This document shows positions 62,101-64,000 of a DNA stretch of 64,000 nucleotides, piece by piece. The notes below the pieces were generated by a model. It made no database searches. It was given only the letters and a program-made list of their open reading frames with translations, and was not told the origin of the DNA. The DNA is taken from contig CAZSFZ010000002.1 of NCBI GenBank assembly GCA_964606385.1, positions 124,001-188,000 on the forward strand, written 5' to 3'. The stretch's first letter is position 1. The number at the start of each line of letters is the position of its first letter. The translations under genes were made by a program, and so were the position numbers. This DNA is from Aquincolibacterium sp964606385 (GTDB taxonomy: Bacteria; Omnitrophota; Omnitrophia; Omnitrophales; Aquincolibacteriaceae).

Positions 62101-64000
62101 GGCGATCGTTTGTTCCGTAATAGGCCCAATGGAAGGCTTGATCAAAAGCACAAGGCTGTCTTTCATACCCGGAGAACGCAAGGGCCCTCTCCCCACATCG
62201 ATATAGCCCGTCTGTTTGGCCTGATAGAGGGCAAATGCGTCTTTTGCGATCCTCTCGTTTTCGCGCATTTCGGACCGGGCATAGACAATACGGTAAAAAC
62301 GCGCGGCAGAAAGTCCTCCTGTTTTCGATCCGTCGTCGGTCCAGGTGGTTTCCGTCCCAGCCGCGACCACGGTTTCCGCGTCCTGCCAGGAAGTTTCCTG
62401 CATGCTGTTTTTGTACTGTATTTTGTATGAAGAACCTGCAAAGCTTTTAAAAGTCACTGCATTCCCGTTCGTGGCAGATGCAATTTCGGTTAGATCCGGA
62501 GTTGCGGGAAGATGATCCACATAAAAAGAACCGTTAGCCCCGGTTCCTTCGACAATAAAATAGATGGTCCTTGTATGGGAAAGATCAACGCCTGCGAAAA
62601 GGTCCGCCGCAACGGACCATTCCTGACTTGCGGAACTGATCTGCGTTAAATAAACAGCCTCTTTATGTTCCGTTCCGCCGGCATAATCCACGATCTCCAT
62701 CTTCACTTGGGAGGGGTTCCCATGGATCGAGAAAATAAAATTGGAAAGGCCGCTCAAGTCCCCTGTTTCGATACCAGGCGTTCCGGAATCATCCCAAGTC
62801 AGCCCGCCGCCGGACCAAGACTCGGCCCCATTGTTGTATGTGATCTGGATCCCGTTAGCAGTTGAAGTGGTCGTCACCGTCGCCCCGGGAGGATTAACTG
62901 GGATTGGCCGCGGCGCACCTGCAGTACCATTCGGAAGCGGTGTCGTATCGGAAGGCGTTAAAGAATCGTCAGGGCCTACATTGGCCATGAAATATAGCCC
63001 GCCGGTCTTAATCTCGAACCAACCGTTATAGGAGTAAGGAAAGTTTGCGGTAGGAGTCTTGAAAACGATCTCCTTGATATTTCTCCAATCCATCGCAGGA
63101 TATTGCGCCGCGGATGCCTGCCTGTCGAACCGGACAGTTTCATAATTCTGAGTGTCGACATTCGAAGCCGAAAAATACACAACGTGTCCGCTCGTATCCT
63201 TAAACTCAATCGAGGCAAAACCCTCACCGTTGCCATAGTAGTCGCTGTTGTACCCACGTATTAAGAAATCCAGATATTGATACCCGCTGAGATCCCGCGC
63301 GCCCCCGCCGGAAACAAAATTAATAACGGCGATCGAGTAACTGTTGTAATTTTCACCGGTTATTGAAAAATCCCAGCGAAAACGGCTGCTGTTATATTGA
63401 GTCATGGAAGCTGAGGTAAAACCAAAGTCATATTTTTCAAGTTTGGGTTTCCCAGGAAGAACCGTCTGAGCCTTCGCGCTGACCGCAGTCCAAAACGAAG
63501 CAATCGCCACCATGCCCGCCAGCATCAACAGCCGGAAACTTCTCAGTTCCGATCGCTCGGAAAAACGGCGGAACAAAATGTTGGTTGCAACCACGGCGGG
63601 ATGGTATTCCCCAAGCGCAGAAAACGCGAAAGGGGTGGGTTTTTTCACATAGACATCTGCCTTCGTTTCTTCCGGTCGAGAATTCGATTCGGCAGGAGCG
63701 GGCATTTTTGGGGAAACGCCGACGACGGAAGCGATCAGGTTTTCGAAACCGCTTTCGAATTCGTCTCTATTTTCCATCGTACGGCCGCCAAAAGAGGCAA
63801 CGGTTTGGCGCACAATGTCGCGGATCCTGACAAGACGCACTGCGAGCTCGCGGCGCCACAGGCGCGGCGACACGGCTTGAAAAAAAGAAGGCTGGGAGAT
63901 CACTTCCGGGGCGATCTGGGACTTTGAGAGAACATCGGAGCCTAGAAGCGCCGTAAGATAATTTTTATTAGTTTCCGGCGCGATCTCGCCGATCGCGGGC
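41146..64000 (-). CDS. giant multidomain protein, 5' end outside the window
   Basis: One open frame of 7,617 sense codons from the right window edge to TAA at 41148-41146, with no internal stop. A GTG at 63903-63901 is in frame but is not a credible start: the frame stays open to base 64000 (upstream residues include G-E-I-A-P-E-T-N-K-N-Y). Recognised parts, in protein order, are: internal signal-like helix (63466-63540); beta-rich modules (62278-63450); NDK-like (61390-62170); charged helical regions with closely spaced motifs (59473-61074) and a long helical region (58100-59457); PPDK-like (56560-58090); two-helix membrane segment (56160-56300); two Maf-like copies (54780-55510, 53580-54250); DUF89-like (51930-52445); Dus-like (49390-50115); kinase-like (47850-48420); glucan phosphorylase-like (45300-47545); a possible amylase-type beta sandwich (about 43640-44010); and an unassigned C-terminal part (41146-43620). 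Unassigned stretches also lie at 52450-53570 and 50120-51925. A pentapeptide R-S-E-x-R occurs 15 times. Composition resembles the neighbours. Function unknown. Confidence 0.93.
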   Translation of the reverse strand, partial: PAIGEIAPETNKNYLTALLGSDVLSKSQIAPEVISQPSFFQAVSPRLWRRELAVRLVRIRDIVRQTVASFGGRTMENRDEFESGFENLIASVVGVSPKMPAPAESNSRPEETKADVYVKKPTPFAFSALGEYHPAVVATNILFRRFSERSELRSFRLLMLAGMVAIASFWTAVSAKAQTVLPGKPKLEKYDFGFTSASMTQYNSSRFRWDFSITGENYNSYSIAVINFVSGGGARDLSGYQYLDFLIRGYNSDYYGNGEGFASIEFKDTSGHVVYFSASNVDTQNYETVRFDRQASAAQYPAMDWRNIKEIVFKTPTANFPYSYNGWFEIKTGGLYFMANVGPDDSLTPSDTTPLPNGTAGAPRPIPVNPPGATVTTTSTANGIQITYNNGAESWSGGGLTWDDSGTPGIETGDLSGLSNFIFSIHGNPSQVKMEIVDYAGGTEHKEAVYLTQISSASQEWSVAADLFAGVDLSHTRTIYFIVEGTGANGSFYVDHLPATPDLTEIASATNGNAVTFKSFAGSSYKIQYKNSMQETSWQDAETVVAAGTETTWTDDGSKTGGLSAARFYRIVYARSEMRENERIAKDAFALYQAKQTGYIDVGRGPLRSPGMKDSLVLLIKPSIGPITEQTIAGILSASANRGYIANAVSVVTPATIREEDVLGKHYPRHATVAVRGDSALNDEEKTEVRTHLAPLDFSKELVPQGQLAFAADEFMEKTDLSAEELAGLWAVAFGTNKVKKLGKGPRAFRVGLIALSNDNRIPEAYRGKTIPVYNAFFPALAEDFTEAENPTVAVWLKKDPFATNAATLQQMKDEFAGETNPKDAAVKHPESLRARAFRNDPTLGLTGQKTDVRKNFIHLTAPEDMDIWAKDEAGEFTEGEFHAWFPGLAASRAEAREVIVWEVNARKIGVSIDGKNFFATNRGELMESLAKSNVQVKPQGEREIVINGKTFRWNDTVLLENILKASSAARSEVRSAGEFSTPGSLASAFENVGTLVWTLLDQKQRFFRIALLGAARPLYFAAPKNIREWNAMKFGIHAAMVEAGARTDFTTMLATGLAGAEIKILAEQRRSEMRQKEEASKARAEETAFASKTKTDNRILSEQEGIFRDYLETMDPQAVVEWQETGDESVFEENSGLPELPPSAQINRGYNYPAFAHDYIGDDGRALGARSEIRDDSTVVPWLLKIAAELHKKDQESASWDLGTAQGRVAFWIKGLAGQRPYLDAEERLLEVARTILNGENKIPEDEKGWKELLRSDVAFEVLRNTPRSESRNTRESMDDWDEGDSSWENPQEFRFREVRATVRELLMEVSAALNSKTNLHRKIRAVLQNALSEEPPAQEDFQALIKAVREAPEKKLVFPKEFRLDADDLRKRLAAQLSMADKAARDWRQILRAREEKARASARPGYGWQDLWGRKSSYRSEARENENAEMDAWKHHLNGFGDQGVEGVFAAGPAGTIYLPNRYDPVMETTLKNLSPAVRTDAALAGFSAVAPNAKLLAGSLLNRHTRRSEMREDMPDIQSIDTWGDAFVAIRWILEQENMSDHIDLIRQMSLLLREKRKTLRLNHSRDYEQYPDDLADQAGSLAVQLLAKAPKSLWRPVKELVLSLPYVSADTFFDLRSVLWGIAEDLDERLLRTKFATEIRQTLHGPSFSYGVLYKVQAYLEFLSTGDTSGIQREWLFLEERDKELRAELASLTENERSRNDIYSQIKELEQALVALFEGTSRPDLFERWLQTQFVKELPSLERSLQLVVEAYEQSPYERTRKIIAARRTVTEILGGVNSPLLIHKLYVIDRSLGQMLSLSLGAFLKDWGEDAADFQRALTLMAELTDELFDSGFITRYTAQWSDLLNDSELNYSQLLDVVNVMQKEIQREFSRWISQYHSAGKALYGEDHERHERSIALIRKEKFTSVAAIDLLEHLKKKTQTQAKQNTEKLVNPKAYRNFIHQKAQDPFGEIAHIDDYQDSGYDYRQHERKTYGGKGTYLMRMNSLGLPVPSAFVIPSYVGRYRFYKQFPEQFQAAIQKHLRRLEAEWSQKKGRPVRYGMAPAPLLKEDSEPLFLAVRSGAVFIMPGIFETAVAVGFTPEILEYVLETRGAQSGYRAFLGFVESMATSLGVPHEEFEILANRFLGDGKNLKWEELQASDLIEMVKEARAIMVRHGVAEEFEALYQDSNKQLYFLIEKVFESWKGSKASRYRKEKNISDAWSTPVIVQAYVFGDRDDRSGAGMAVSRDPHTGKQSFGGEWVPLSQGMMHMQGRVKTQPIEALHRTDPQSYEALQEDTLRLDEYFGVPQMVEFTVESGKPWLLQTVYDQRVGNIEKFPPLDREKIRQVPEGHGNVAYGNEGALRGMVVLKASEMLRGDVVERMARQENVEAVILVSAFPTPEDSPDLINANRVLRAFGKRLVLLTSQGGLTSHAAVVANYEKIPTIVRVQGLDVTGDGRAALGRKPLREGDFLTVDFGTGDVYAGSLPLIHPKGPDARPEGRSELRGNVEALMEERIKELQSTFPKALQIWEILSKTSALQEAFHKIDQARDIPSLVAAFKEAAATLQKTLEQKRRSILLLVFQFTPSELWIYPVFGLFFGALTVLAPGEVKWVSGIIFAWVLLRETIPVYVRRFIGEKNTALHSGRRMTLNEQADLYGRFILHAFDNVMMQTVIREEHKASDVGAKTAQRSEVREISAKTGEAEVRAHLKGLAENANPEVSRQAKRFLSRELVSGGRKGAADLSRAREFINRVAGRRSEMREKPSFGFYQAREALAAMGDASKKEKVLEAFVPYFLESEEEAGNFIARSIVDDLRSTERFLEEVLRYLRTSTVKNSQMTDQSPDKALGVFLASGSSRRKTIAEKIFEKILPDTSNKRKTLETVAVDGKEPEVKDGDPASQVSAIAVIKMLRTFKAKCHEKDHSQQIWLAGDTLLFSKPKDGKTGIRIGKPSQDAESEDPATLKEKLRTMHAKTHGQTLEAVSAAVYVKIVNDEISLQLITDSATVRLKHDQESLQADRDYLISLGFQLPAGGTVGTYWDFYHDRDPKEHGNQAGGFGVQDKAFAPLVDEIVGDPYVVMGFPAHLLVSMLQLDPLTSEAVFPDQDEQWPSAKQLRKIHSANDRRLEQYRETFRYVQANEKAEREKQRQKLAEDFFTSFQRRPQAAAVALREIRNREAKEDGEMPSFYMHAMAHYFSKDQKEAEQVLQWIILLERAAYMKGRGRTSQDLVEWITRLDQTKIDAVTTSGPRFDILKDFVEKSGTRGRIGKQIKERPKHFGYFERISRSTELNAKYPKTLMMMAAFEKMWQRLTEPPLDESGTAQFVFAAETRMFLSDSGSESAFLAPPQDLEEAKAVAKKIEGKEVEAASVSVIANQKTGEVRLGFGMGLLQMESSGEALSTEARDRFRQELADIPAENIPAELRESIRDIRSRLHKRVSAGAEAVKVGDVRQFLLHKSIKKAAGMVLQDPLYLTTVRYWVGDMLAAIGFPWQDTTDIFRDIGFFENFSKDPHEQQAFYRKVVKGIFEGLPFVMEQEYVSPRQLEDIKKKHDHFAAYRKQIREDRDRLPTKGSKEAIDPKKLEADPRYQDIRLLVEESRFSVKMIRFREAVISIRTIFNLYVDRNGFVPQVIKVLEATGQMEKAQYWKSFAEAVRYIYEYYPLAGKETGELHSREDLQAAARNGRQPVSFLWDYNAVPLSAQTELFRRLNDVANMWYGWNPRRMEVDPLRNVDLELLRHDKKSRGGGSDIQKYFTADPARVFYRHDQDAGEKLWRAHSSFERLLKESDHFRFMPSGGSTVQPGETRTTSRFGPNLDDPEDILRIWRDLLHYMVESDFNEDFPFRSMVLLQKPTFISDDRERAREEMKTALKEGRRSVAVYFNNAGMESWMNLWQVFLLLNLGFDVTIIVPEAPILNKDVTDKDIAFMAPYMDAFIRKVYGNRVAEKFLGTALSKEPGKDGGSLRIRPVRIDGRSPETARLATDERSFPERVLADIKEAKPAPFNYGEAVRANLAQLLQEYDLNILTGELWYGYFVGMDRLFYDPMPGSFETHSEDKNDGKRQARFLGRVGKSKLREGMTFASQMLLDEFRGMRPGDRKKGKTAGRGNVLTVHVHKNVRQELEGWVDGGKHGRKKGGLADPGTTYGSFDIHFFAPNTWKTSRQEFYYRGAADIGELMESDFAGTENFRKNIQRCFEAAGKFYFGSEEDIMPLAWHESTSEAEMEMGRQGEEAQRVRSAYDFIYRTATRAVRVRVISFDGVNQFNVKRGRRYEVVSANGLVQVDFSVNFEHLLRETAEDELIQEENSVTTRLHTLPYLTDKVPSLFRGHIRNAMLAFLNELKKSQKGLDTSFEIGYRDTRYALEKKTTILDPKAKTPEDPQGHVMVLTVPLPAEADAVDWTWVIKDTNPVDATQASPSGHLIEQTAKEWLDIEKLESFGPSTILRAQIIKRTGGELGDLYQYVPCWIEKDSSGRLTLRMSVPNLPGKTDILDIFALTDSPDKLMKVSDEETPLGTSFLQSVMKPGRKIVFLRTTDSEEERKNWTDQISSEGQSISPAVGTAEEIQNGSYWWNPNDPARSLPKVSYAPLDERSQADERVMVQKAVEQDTKVLLYSDLVRIGNIFDRMQDPRWWEYYDFLTGLPRLDISSKEKIPVVQLAAPHDPTMGNEVFGTPETRPDEARRRIRAAYYKAAYLAVKNGAKALNLNMGSGALAMQYLETGQGSETKEKPIAGGSGLIDDPAFAAAIIKAVRAGAHAALQDAGGPLPIGFEFPISVKTRLAQDDAERYSQSKTVIFLETIAKTGASWIDVHTRTRKQGFLNEKGIIEKNREFLAQALKTLKEKAVKLPPVFVNGNVSSVEQARAVWDLGEAYGGVFHGAMIGRWVTDQKNPFALRSVAAVFEKREPVAANWRHLLEAVRTFLQTKEERLGSKFYWESRILEELEQLFRRLLLDSAVTPAKIILDLASQRLLPAVQASLREQMNALSKTKNYKEASAVLDDTEQILTAEADRQALDTASSRSEMREKKVGFTEGWEQVISSKMIPPGRRPVFQRELELAVRSKSGVTAFLGAPTVSPSNRFLVIENHSNELREGVVDVDLQSFPEIRNAYLKRQPQLGSATIQDAFGDFWLWDPFANDGRGRGQEFYVGQNVRVEHIQGTGAQIYFKLGPGQRHSWALQSAEVLDHFHGAWKIQDQKYKEKTDETLVMRPLAPHKSFEDEVTFVIFEKISKSPYSPSQLYRATIKGDSSGRIYVIKRFSDETKQEQEEESIGILMSALRNQSEPRNFVNEILERHGIQARVYNPLLFKGIRAFQTSTGKEIPLWAYSESLAIVYPYIEGVDWGHHLQEIRSLPVNEYLLHVLNIMTRASKTAAILESEGVPHWDYHPGNFILTPNEFLALLDYQKMDPRRNSAPAMLVGMFMHALKQKGIVTQTEEGKPVFHFGANNRLVLAQDIIRNIILTNYQKPSDTVGDLAAKFGSSHAVLAREMGALRGRSEIRTVTEKTWAAAKTPRAADQHLYSRQFEAGYPMHVLKKVEELHDAYQAGQISQTTLTGGLGALLPDLFEAWPAIGLNVTGIHPLWNFIKNKPIKGMDAQGQRILFGEIVKKAMELTPIEIKVPTVKRGVPTTVFFRVYKTYYQEHRSPQYYLDGYTKSAEGKEEPFFEEVYDDTGMREIHMAAFQEASERLIQALEGNPDPDHLVILDHEVFVSLPQVFLKKAKRVTLNHTVFRPGLFEAWEGHYGLFRFPEWLRSVIVHDGKISIADFTAEIYDLISGVNLVEHLPALLKNIFRVAWHRVKGFYDPQQQIRSTNGVFLPRWQAKARRALIEQYKRQIAFQPPEYGLPPASNDREFFLELDKHPDLREYFKAQNEWIMASDAARFLAWLREKRGFKGLRDWLGNTLKEYQREQGWDDVTLMARLKDMQELIQKAAFANQPEDWDALETRFAKIRDLILADPVVSNIRRQVAYKGPDKYEEIEVEEILGKILPAAAEAARQAGISADRSGRFNRPFDPLFQFWKSYRKGENQDQGRFQREFEAVRARLKDQAAVQEVRESICRVLIGGRTFDEADAYERYLYIGFMSELLGLEDRIATLDDYTYYEAEIIFQGVQGGVMLSDKDLEASATSMMKVMANGGEVIGPFAGSNPEIWIIRDTKTGKNIEVLNEKGEPAFDYKTLREKLHSGEWRLLNGVYVDYNESEKSTQEGGEWRPSARSLLEALKTVKTLRKDPAGRRERMYQSVSNAWRVDMVVGQAMGHALMIENMLQEDAEREAMFSQLKFEASDYVVPVQAPDFEWQGISGRRKHSAPGMGLFGMFRSFRDLKSWQNKVPKKQPDGSIREDYDASTRGIEAHNSVRHHAFYGDIFKYLKETILVRLSPGLDPFKKQIEDLAARAAIADEKERITLNLQAMELTETLLVRMAGNWFERYMETSTPAEARVLAEQLVQGVKINYQPWAGYIARYLDHHSNARSLGTQDHSILSYLFKMKDGKSFLVNLNVDAPVKHEEKQEFQGYKARTRVSIDPGTFSDLVGGDTEAQEVRISEPKLGRVYKIHPKSELMDEIGIGIPMPLGIEILKWTPVRLPEIVRIIDRISDRDMTAMASLKQLIRQAGADYQRAEGEVITSHFFEQLEDLSYYDQKNAQFLFKDNVRPLLAILGLFRPDLLTASRIPSWGSPRFLADLNKAIMTLKELFGDQFFDPNGHHYYVFDASHQGSLVLARKIPMTGDVFFASIILGTDKSEYESDGKVATRIQNGLERFIESGVRYQVTNLVTKEDYGLREDLLQGWTHKVRAAPNAPRAQFLLLKKQTPNIRSEVRTINRTGVMVQDQVKTVGAKEWFFAQDIDRTLASLSQVVRQAEADRQPIRLVAVSNDPDQDALLAMLGFAPLQSRQEQENALLGALPERLAADKGALFARLGSHVTLTFSNGERTALVLTNAKHSRMLENLMANALQGIERQKGIESFTTEVQRGGIRFKEPAPLEYVLMDETTLAEGLGLEAGVVADAVVTQAEYAGLPVTTPVVTKEETPKQPVISPKAASFSKVLSGIQEAWNERQSHWGIQRVETARTALEAYDELIKAYNQTWQGILRQAEDKASMQAQVLYRALYQESFPEFEIEKAKQDVRRDFGKILLKETPYGQIAKSEAAIEALLRAPVDPTDAGALKVRIEKLFREFVRLQNLVRDRTLAMIEVAAAGEHPEMRYFLIKDIVQLHFLQKTGAVILNGQDRELAHFSINLLEKQPRISMVKKLDPKPASQAPADREQVLARLAGLHELLGQRKAFYDARSPMLAETIGRIYGDVQDQLAKLSNFKEDQAFTYGLRRTLDMLVTVWSSDERGYWFTGMNEKPGMDQAVNEEYAKVMEQIMIPLFMDTPAEVRGYVFGEKSSDTSKLAALRSELRKESGSDLPKFVSLPVPAFMDDQVLKVEEKTPMISTYDLFVRENIRRGGSGEKGIRSVTEKIMDGIIPLLAHTLNAVETLMPAIAKVPVVQQVHAEAAKRVLGLAPNIGYAFILGSDLALRKGMIEMAKSILKDSTFAILVKNDAALVAQAEALIKQEGLQDRVFVITDVKLARSRIAKPGAALRGMISSDELMLAEELKAELKDDLIVMDKGMRERFLTAAGQLFQSLADKIAGQFALSRSA
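43640..44010 (-). other. possible alpha-amylase-type C-terminal beta sandwich
   Basis: H-Y-Y-V-F-D-A-S-H-Q-G-S-L-V-L-A-R-K, then F-F-A-S-I-I-L-G-T-D, and V-R-Y-Q-V-T-N-L-V-T-K-E-D-Y-G-L-R-E-D-L-L-Q-G-W with a final Q-F-L-L-L-K-K follow the strand order of C-terminal domains in starch-active enzymes (one strand with 'LAR', one 'Y-x-V-x-D-L-x-x-x-x-x-Y', one 'h-x-h-L'). It would fit a glucan-binding role next to the phosphorylase-like part. Low confidence. Confidence 0.3.
45300..47545 (-). other. alpha-glucan phosphorylase-like domain (GT35)
   Basis: T-G-G-L-G-A-L-L-P-D-L-F-E-A-W-P-A-I-G-L (phosphorylase G-G-L-G-x-L-A-G-D), a strand with V-T-G-I-H-P-L-W, L-N-H-T-V-F-R-P-G-L-F-E-A (T-H-T-P-V-x-A-G-x-x-x-F), S-T-N-G-V-F-L-P-R-W (T-N-G-V-H-x-x-T-W) and D-L-E-A-S-A-T-S-M-M-K-V-M-A-N-G-G (E-A-S-G-T-S-N-M-K-x-x-x-N-G) occur in order. 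The Lys near 45679-45681 would hold pyridoxal phosphate; neighbouring residues are altered, so activity is uncertain. Enclosed by motifs at 47572 and 43621. Confidence 0.7.
47850..48420 (-). other. APH/protein-kinase-fold domain
   Basis: Y-R-A-T-I-K-G and R-I-Y-V-I-K-R-F (beta strands with the ATP-binding Lys), a hinge-like A-I-V-Y-P-Y-I-E-G-V, then P-H-W-D-Y-H-P-G-N-F-I-L (catalytic loop H-x-D-x-x-x-x-N) and F-L-A-L-L-D-Y-Q (the metal-binding Asp at the D-F-G place). All key residues are present, so activity is possible. It lies between motif copies at 48994 and 47572. It resembles aminoglycoside/choline kinases and ABC1-type kinases in the catalytic loop. Confidence 0.65.
49390..50115 (-). 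other. tRNA-dihydrouridine synthase-like barrel without the catalytic cysteine
   Basis: V-V-Q-L-A-A-P-H-D-P, A-K-A-L-N-L-N-M-G-S-G-A-L-A-M, G-G-S-G-L-I-D-D-P-A-F-A-A-A-I-I-K-A-V, I-S-V-K-T-R-L, G-A-S-W-I-D-V-H-T-R-T-R-K-Q-G-F, P-V-F-V-N-G-N-V and G-A-M-I-G-R-W are the successive Dus blocks with the FMN-contacting Lys and His kept. The family N-x-G-C-P becomes N-M-G-S-G (Ser codon at about 49938-49940), so the acid Cys is missing. It may still bind FMN. Confidence 0.7.
51930..52445 (-). other. DUF89/ARMT1-like phosphatase core, catalytic residues changed
   Basis: V-A-V-Y-F-N-N-A-G-M-E-S-W matches the DUF89 block F-D-N-A-G-x-E with the metal-binding Asp changed to Asn; G-F-D-V-T-I-I-V-P-E-A-P-I-L-N-K-D-V-T-D-K-D matches V-x-x-x-x-K-x-x-P-x-x-x-D-V-T-x-x-D; and Y-D-L-N-I-L-T-G-E-L-W-Y-G matches D-L-x-x-x-K-G-D-x-N-Y-R with Lys, Asp and Asn all replaced. 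It is probably an inactive relative. The N-terminal helical domain may lie in the preceding 300 residues. Confidence 0.55.
53580..54250 (-). other. Maf-like domain, degenerate copy B
   Basis: The same order of blocks recurs in weaker form: F-V-F-A-A-E-T-R-M-F (A-D-T changed to A-E-T), A-P-P-Q-D-L-E-E-A-K-A-V-A (K-P replaced by A-P-P), G-K-E-V-E-A-A-S-V-S-V-I, then K-K-A-A-G-M-V-L-Q-D and V-G-D-M-L-A-A-I-G-F-P. Only 500 bases separate it from copy A. It reads as a tandem duplicate that has lost catalytic residues. Confidence 0.55.
54780..55510 (-). other. Maf-like nucleotide pyrophosphatase domain, copy A
   Basis: F-L-A-S-G-S-S-R-R-K-T-I (Maf L-A-S-x-S-P-R-R), W-L-A-G-D-T-L-L (catalytic Asp of A-D-T-V-V), I-G-K-P-S-Q-D-A (K-P-x-D/S), T-H-G-Q-T-L-E-A-V-S-A-A-V-Y (G-x-x-H-x-V-x-T-G-V), G-N-Q-A-G-G-F-G-V-Q-D-K-A-F (D-K-A-G-A-Y-G-I-Q-G) and I-V-G-D-P-Y-V-V-M-G-F-P (I-E-G-D-Y-x-N-V-V-G-L-P) occur in the right order. 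Main catalytic residues are kept. There is an insertion between the first two blocks. Maf proteins hydrolyse canonical or modified NTPs. Confidence 0.75.
56160..56300 (-). other. two-helix membrane segment in the giant protein
   Basis: W-I-Y-P-V-F-G-L-F-F-G-A-L-T-V-L-A and V-S-G-I-I-F-A-W-V-L-L are two adjacent hydrophobic stretches separated by P-G-E-V-K-W, flanked by basic residues (K-R-R before, Y-V-R-R-F after). If inserted in the membrane, the PPDK-like and Maf-like parts would be on the same side. Confidence 0.65.
56560..58090 (-). other. pyruvate phosphate dikinase-like ATP-grasp and swivelling domains
   Basis: K-T-Y-G-G-K-G-T-Y-L-M-R-M-N-S-L-G-L-P-V at the start, L-A-V-R-S-G-A-V-F-I-M-P-G-I-F-E-T (PPDK V-R-S-G-A-x-x-S-M-P-G-M), V-F-E-S-W-K-G-S-K-A-S-R-Y-R, and G-A-G-M-A-V-S-R-D-P-H-T-G form the ATP-grasp part; Q-G-G-L-T-S-H-A-A-V-V-A-N-Y (about 56770-56730) contains the phosphocarrier His of the swivelling domain. 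The PEP/pyruvate TIM barrel that follows in PPDK is absent; instead an R-S-E-L-R motif comes. Key residues are kept, so the ATP-to-His phosphotransfer step could be active. Confidence 0.75.
61390..62170 (-). other. nucleoside diphosphate kinase-like domain
   Basis: The order of elements follows NDK: L-V-L-L-I-K-P-S (ATP-binding Lys), an insertion-bearing middle with H-Y-P-R-H, then P-T-V-A-V-W-L-K-K-D, G-E-T-N-P-K-D-A-A (NDK G-A-T-N-P-x-x-A), S-L-R-A-R-A-F-R-N-D (T-I-R-x-x-F) and N-F-I-H-L-T-A-P-E-D (N-x-I-H-G-S-D-S), where the His is the phosphorylated residue. It is longer than NDK (about 260 versus 140-150 residues) because of insertions. The His is kept; the G-S-D after it is not. It is bracketed by R-S-E-M-R at 62263 and R-S-E-V-R at 61075. 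Confidence 0.6.
62278..63450 (-). other. beta-rich, carbohydrate-binding-like modules
   Basis: Two consecutive modules (62988-63450 and about 62515-62870) share the order: hydrophobic/aromatic strands, F-x-I-R-G or F-S-I-H-G, a strand with V-K-M-E-I-V-D or A-S-I-E-F-K-D, and a final strand (F-E-I-K-T-G-G-L-Y-F or G-S-F-Y-V-D-H). This resembles jelly-roll carbohydrate-binding modules (CBM11/30-like). A third small module (62278-62510) with S-Y-K-I-Q-Y-K-N-S, T-W-T-D-D-G-S and R-F-Y-R-I-V ends directly in an R-S-E-M-R motif; it resembles small C-terminal beta domains of secreted proteins. Assignment by pattern only. Confidence 0.5.
63466..63540 (-). other. internal signal-peptide-like segment of the giant protein
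   Basis: Directly after the first R-S-E-L-R motif the protein reads S-F-R-L-L-M-L-A-G-M-V-A-I-A-S-F-W-T-A-V and then S-A-K-A-Q: a basic start, a hydrophobic core of about 17 residues and an A-x-A cleavage-type ending. It is followed by a beta-rich, Asn/Ser/Gly-rich extracellular-type module. Such a sequence is normally at a protein N-terminus; here at least 120 residues precede it. Confidence 0.65.

Larger units (their letters stand above)
41875..63555 (-). repeat. R-S-E-x-R pentapeptide motif, 15 copies in the giant protein
   Basis: Copies (last base to first base on the minus strand; x in brackets): 63555-63541 (L), 62277-62263 (M), 61089-61075 (V), 60789-60775 (M), 60489-60475 (I), 60195-60181 (S), 59739-59725 (A), 59472-59458 (M), 56547-56533 (L), 55980-55966 (V), 55779-55765 (M), 49008-48994 (M), 47586-47572 (I), 43635-43621 (V), 41889-41875 (L). 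Six are followed by Glu. First-codon use varies (CGA, CGG, CGC, CGT) and so does serine (TCG, TCC, TCT, TCA, AGC), so conservation is at the protein level. Copies lie between, not inside, the recognisable domains. Three consecutive gaps in the 60-61 kb part are 100, 100 and 98 residues. Confidence 0.9.

Noticed and set aside
63901..63903. GTG as the start of the giant gene
   Set aside because: The frame stays open to the window edge, there is no clear ribosome-binding site, and upstream in-frame residues look like ordinary protein.
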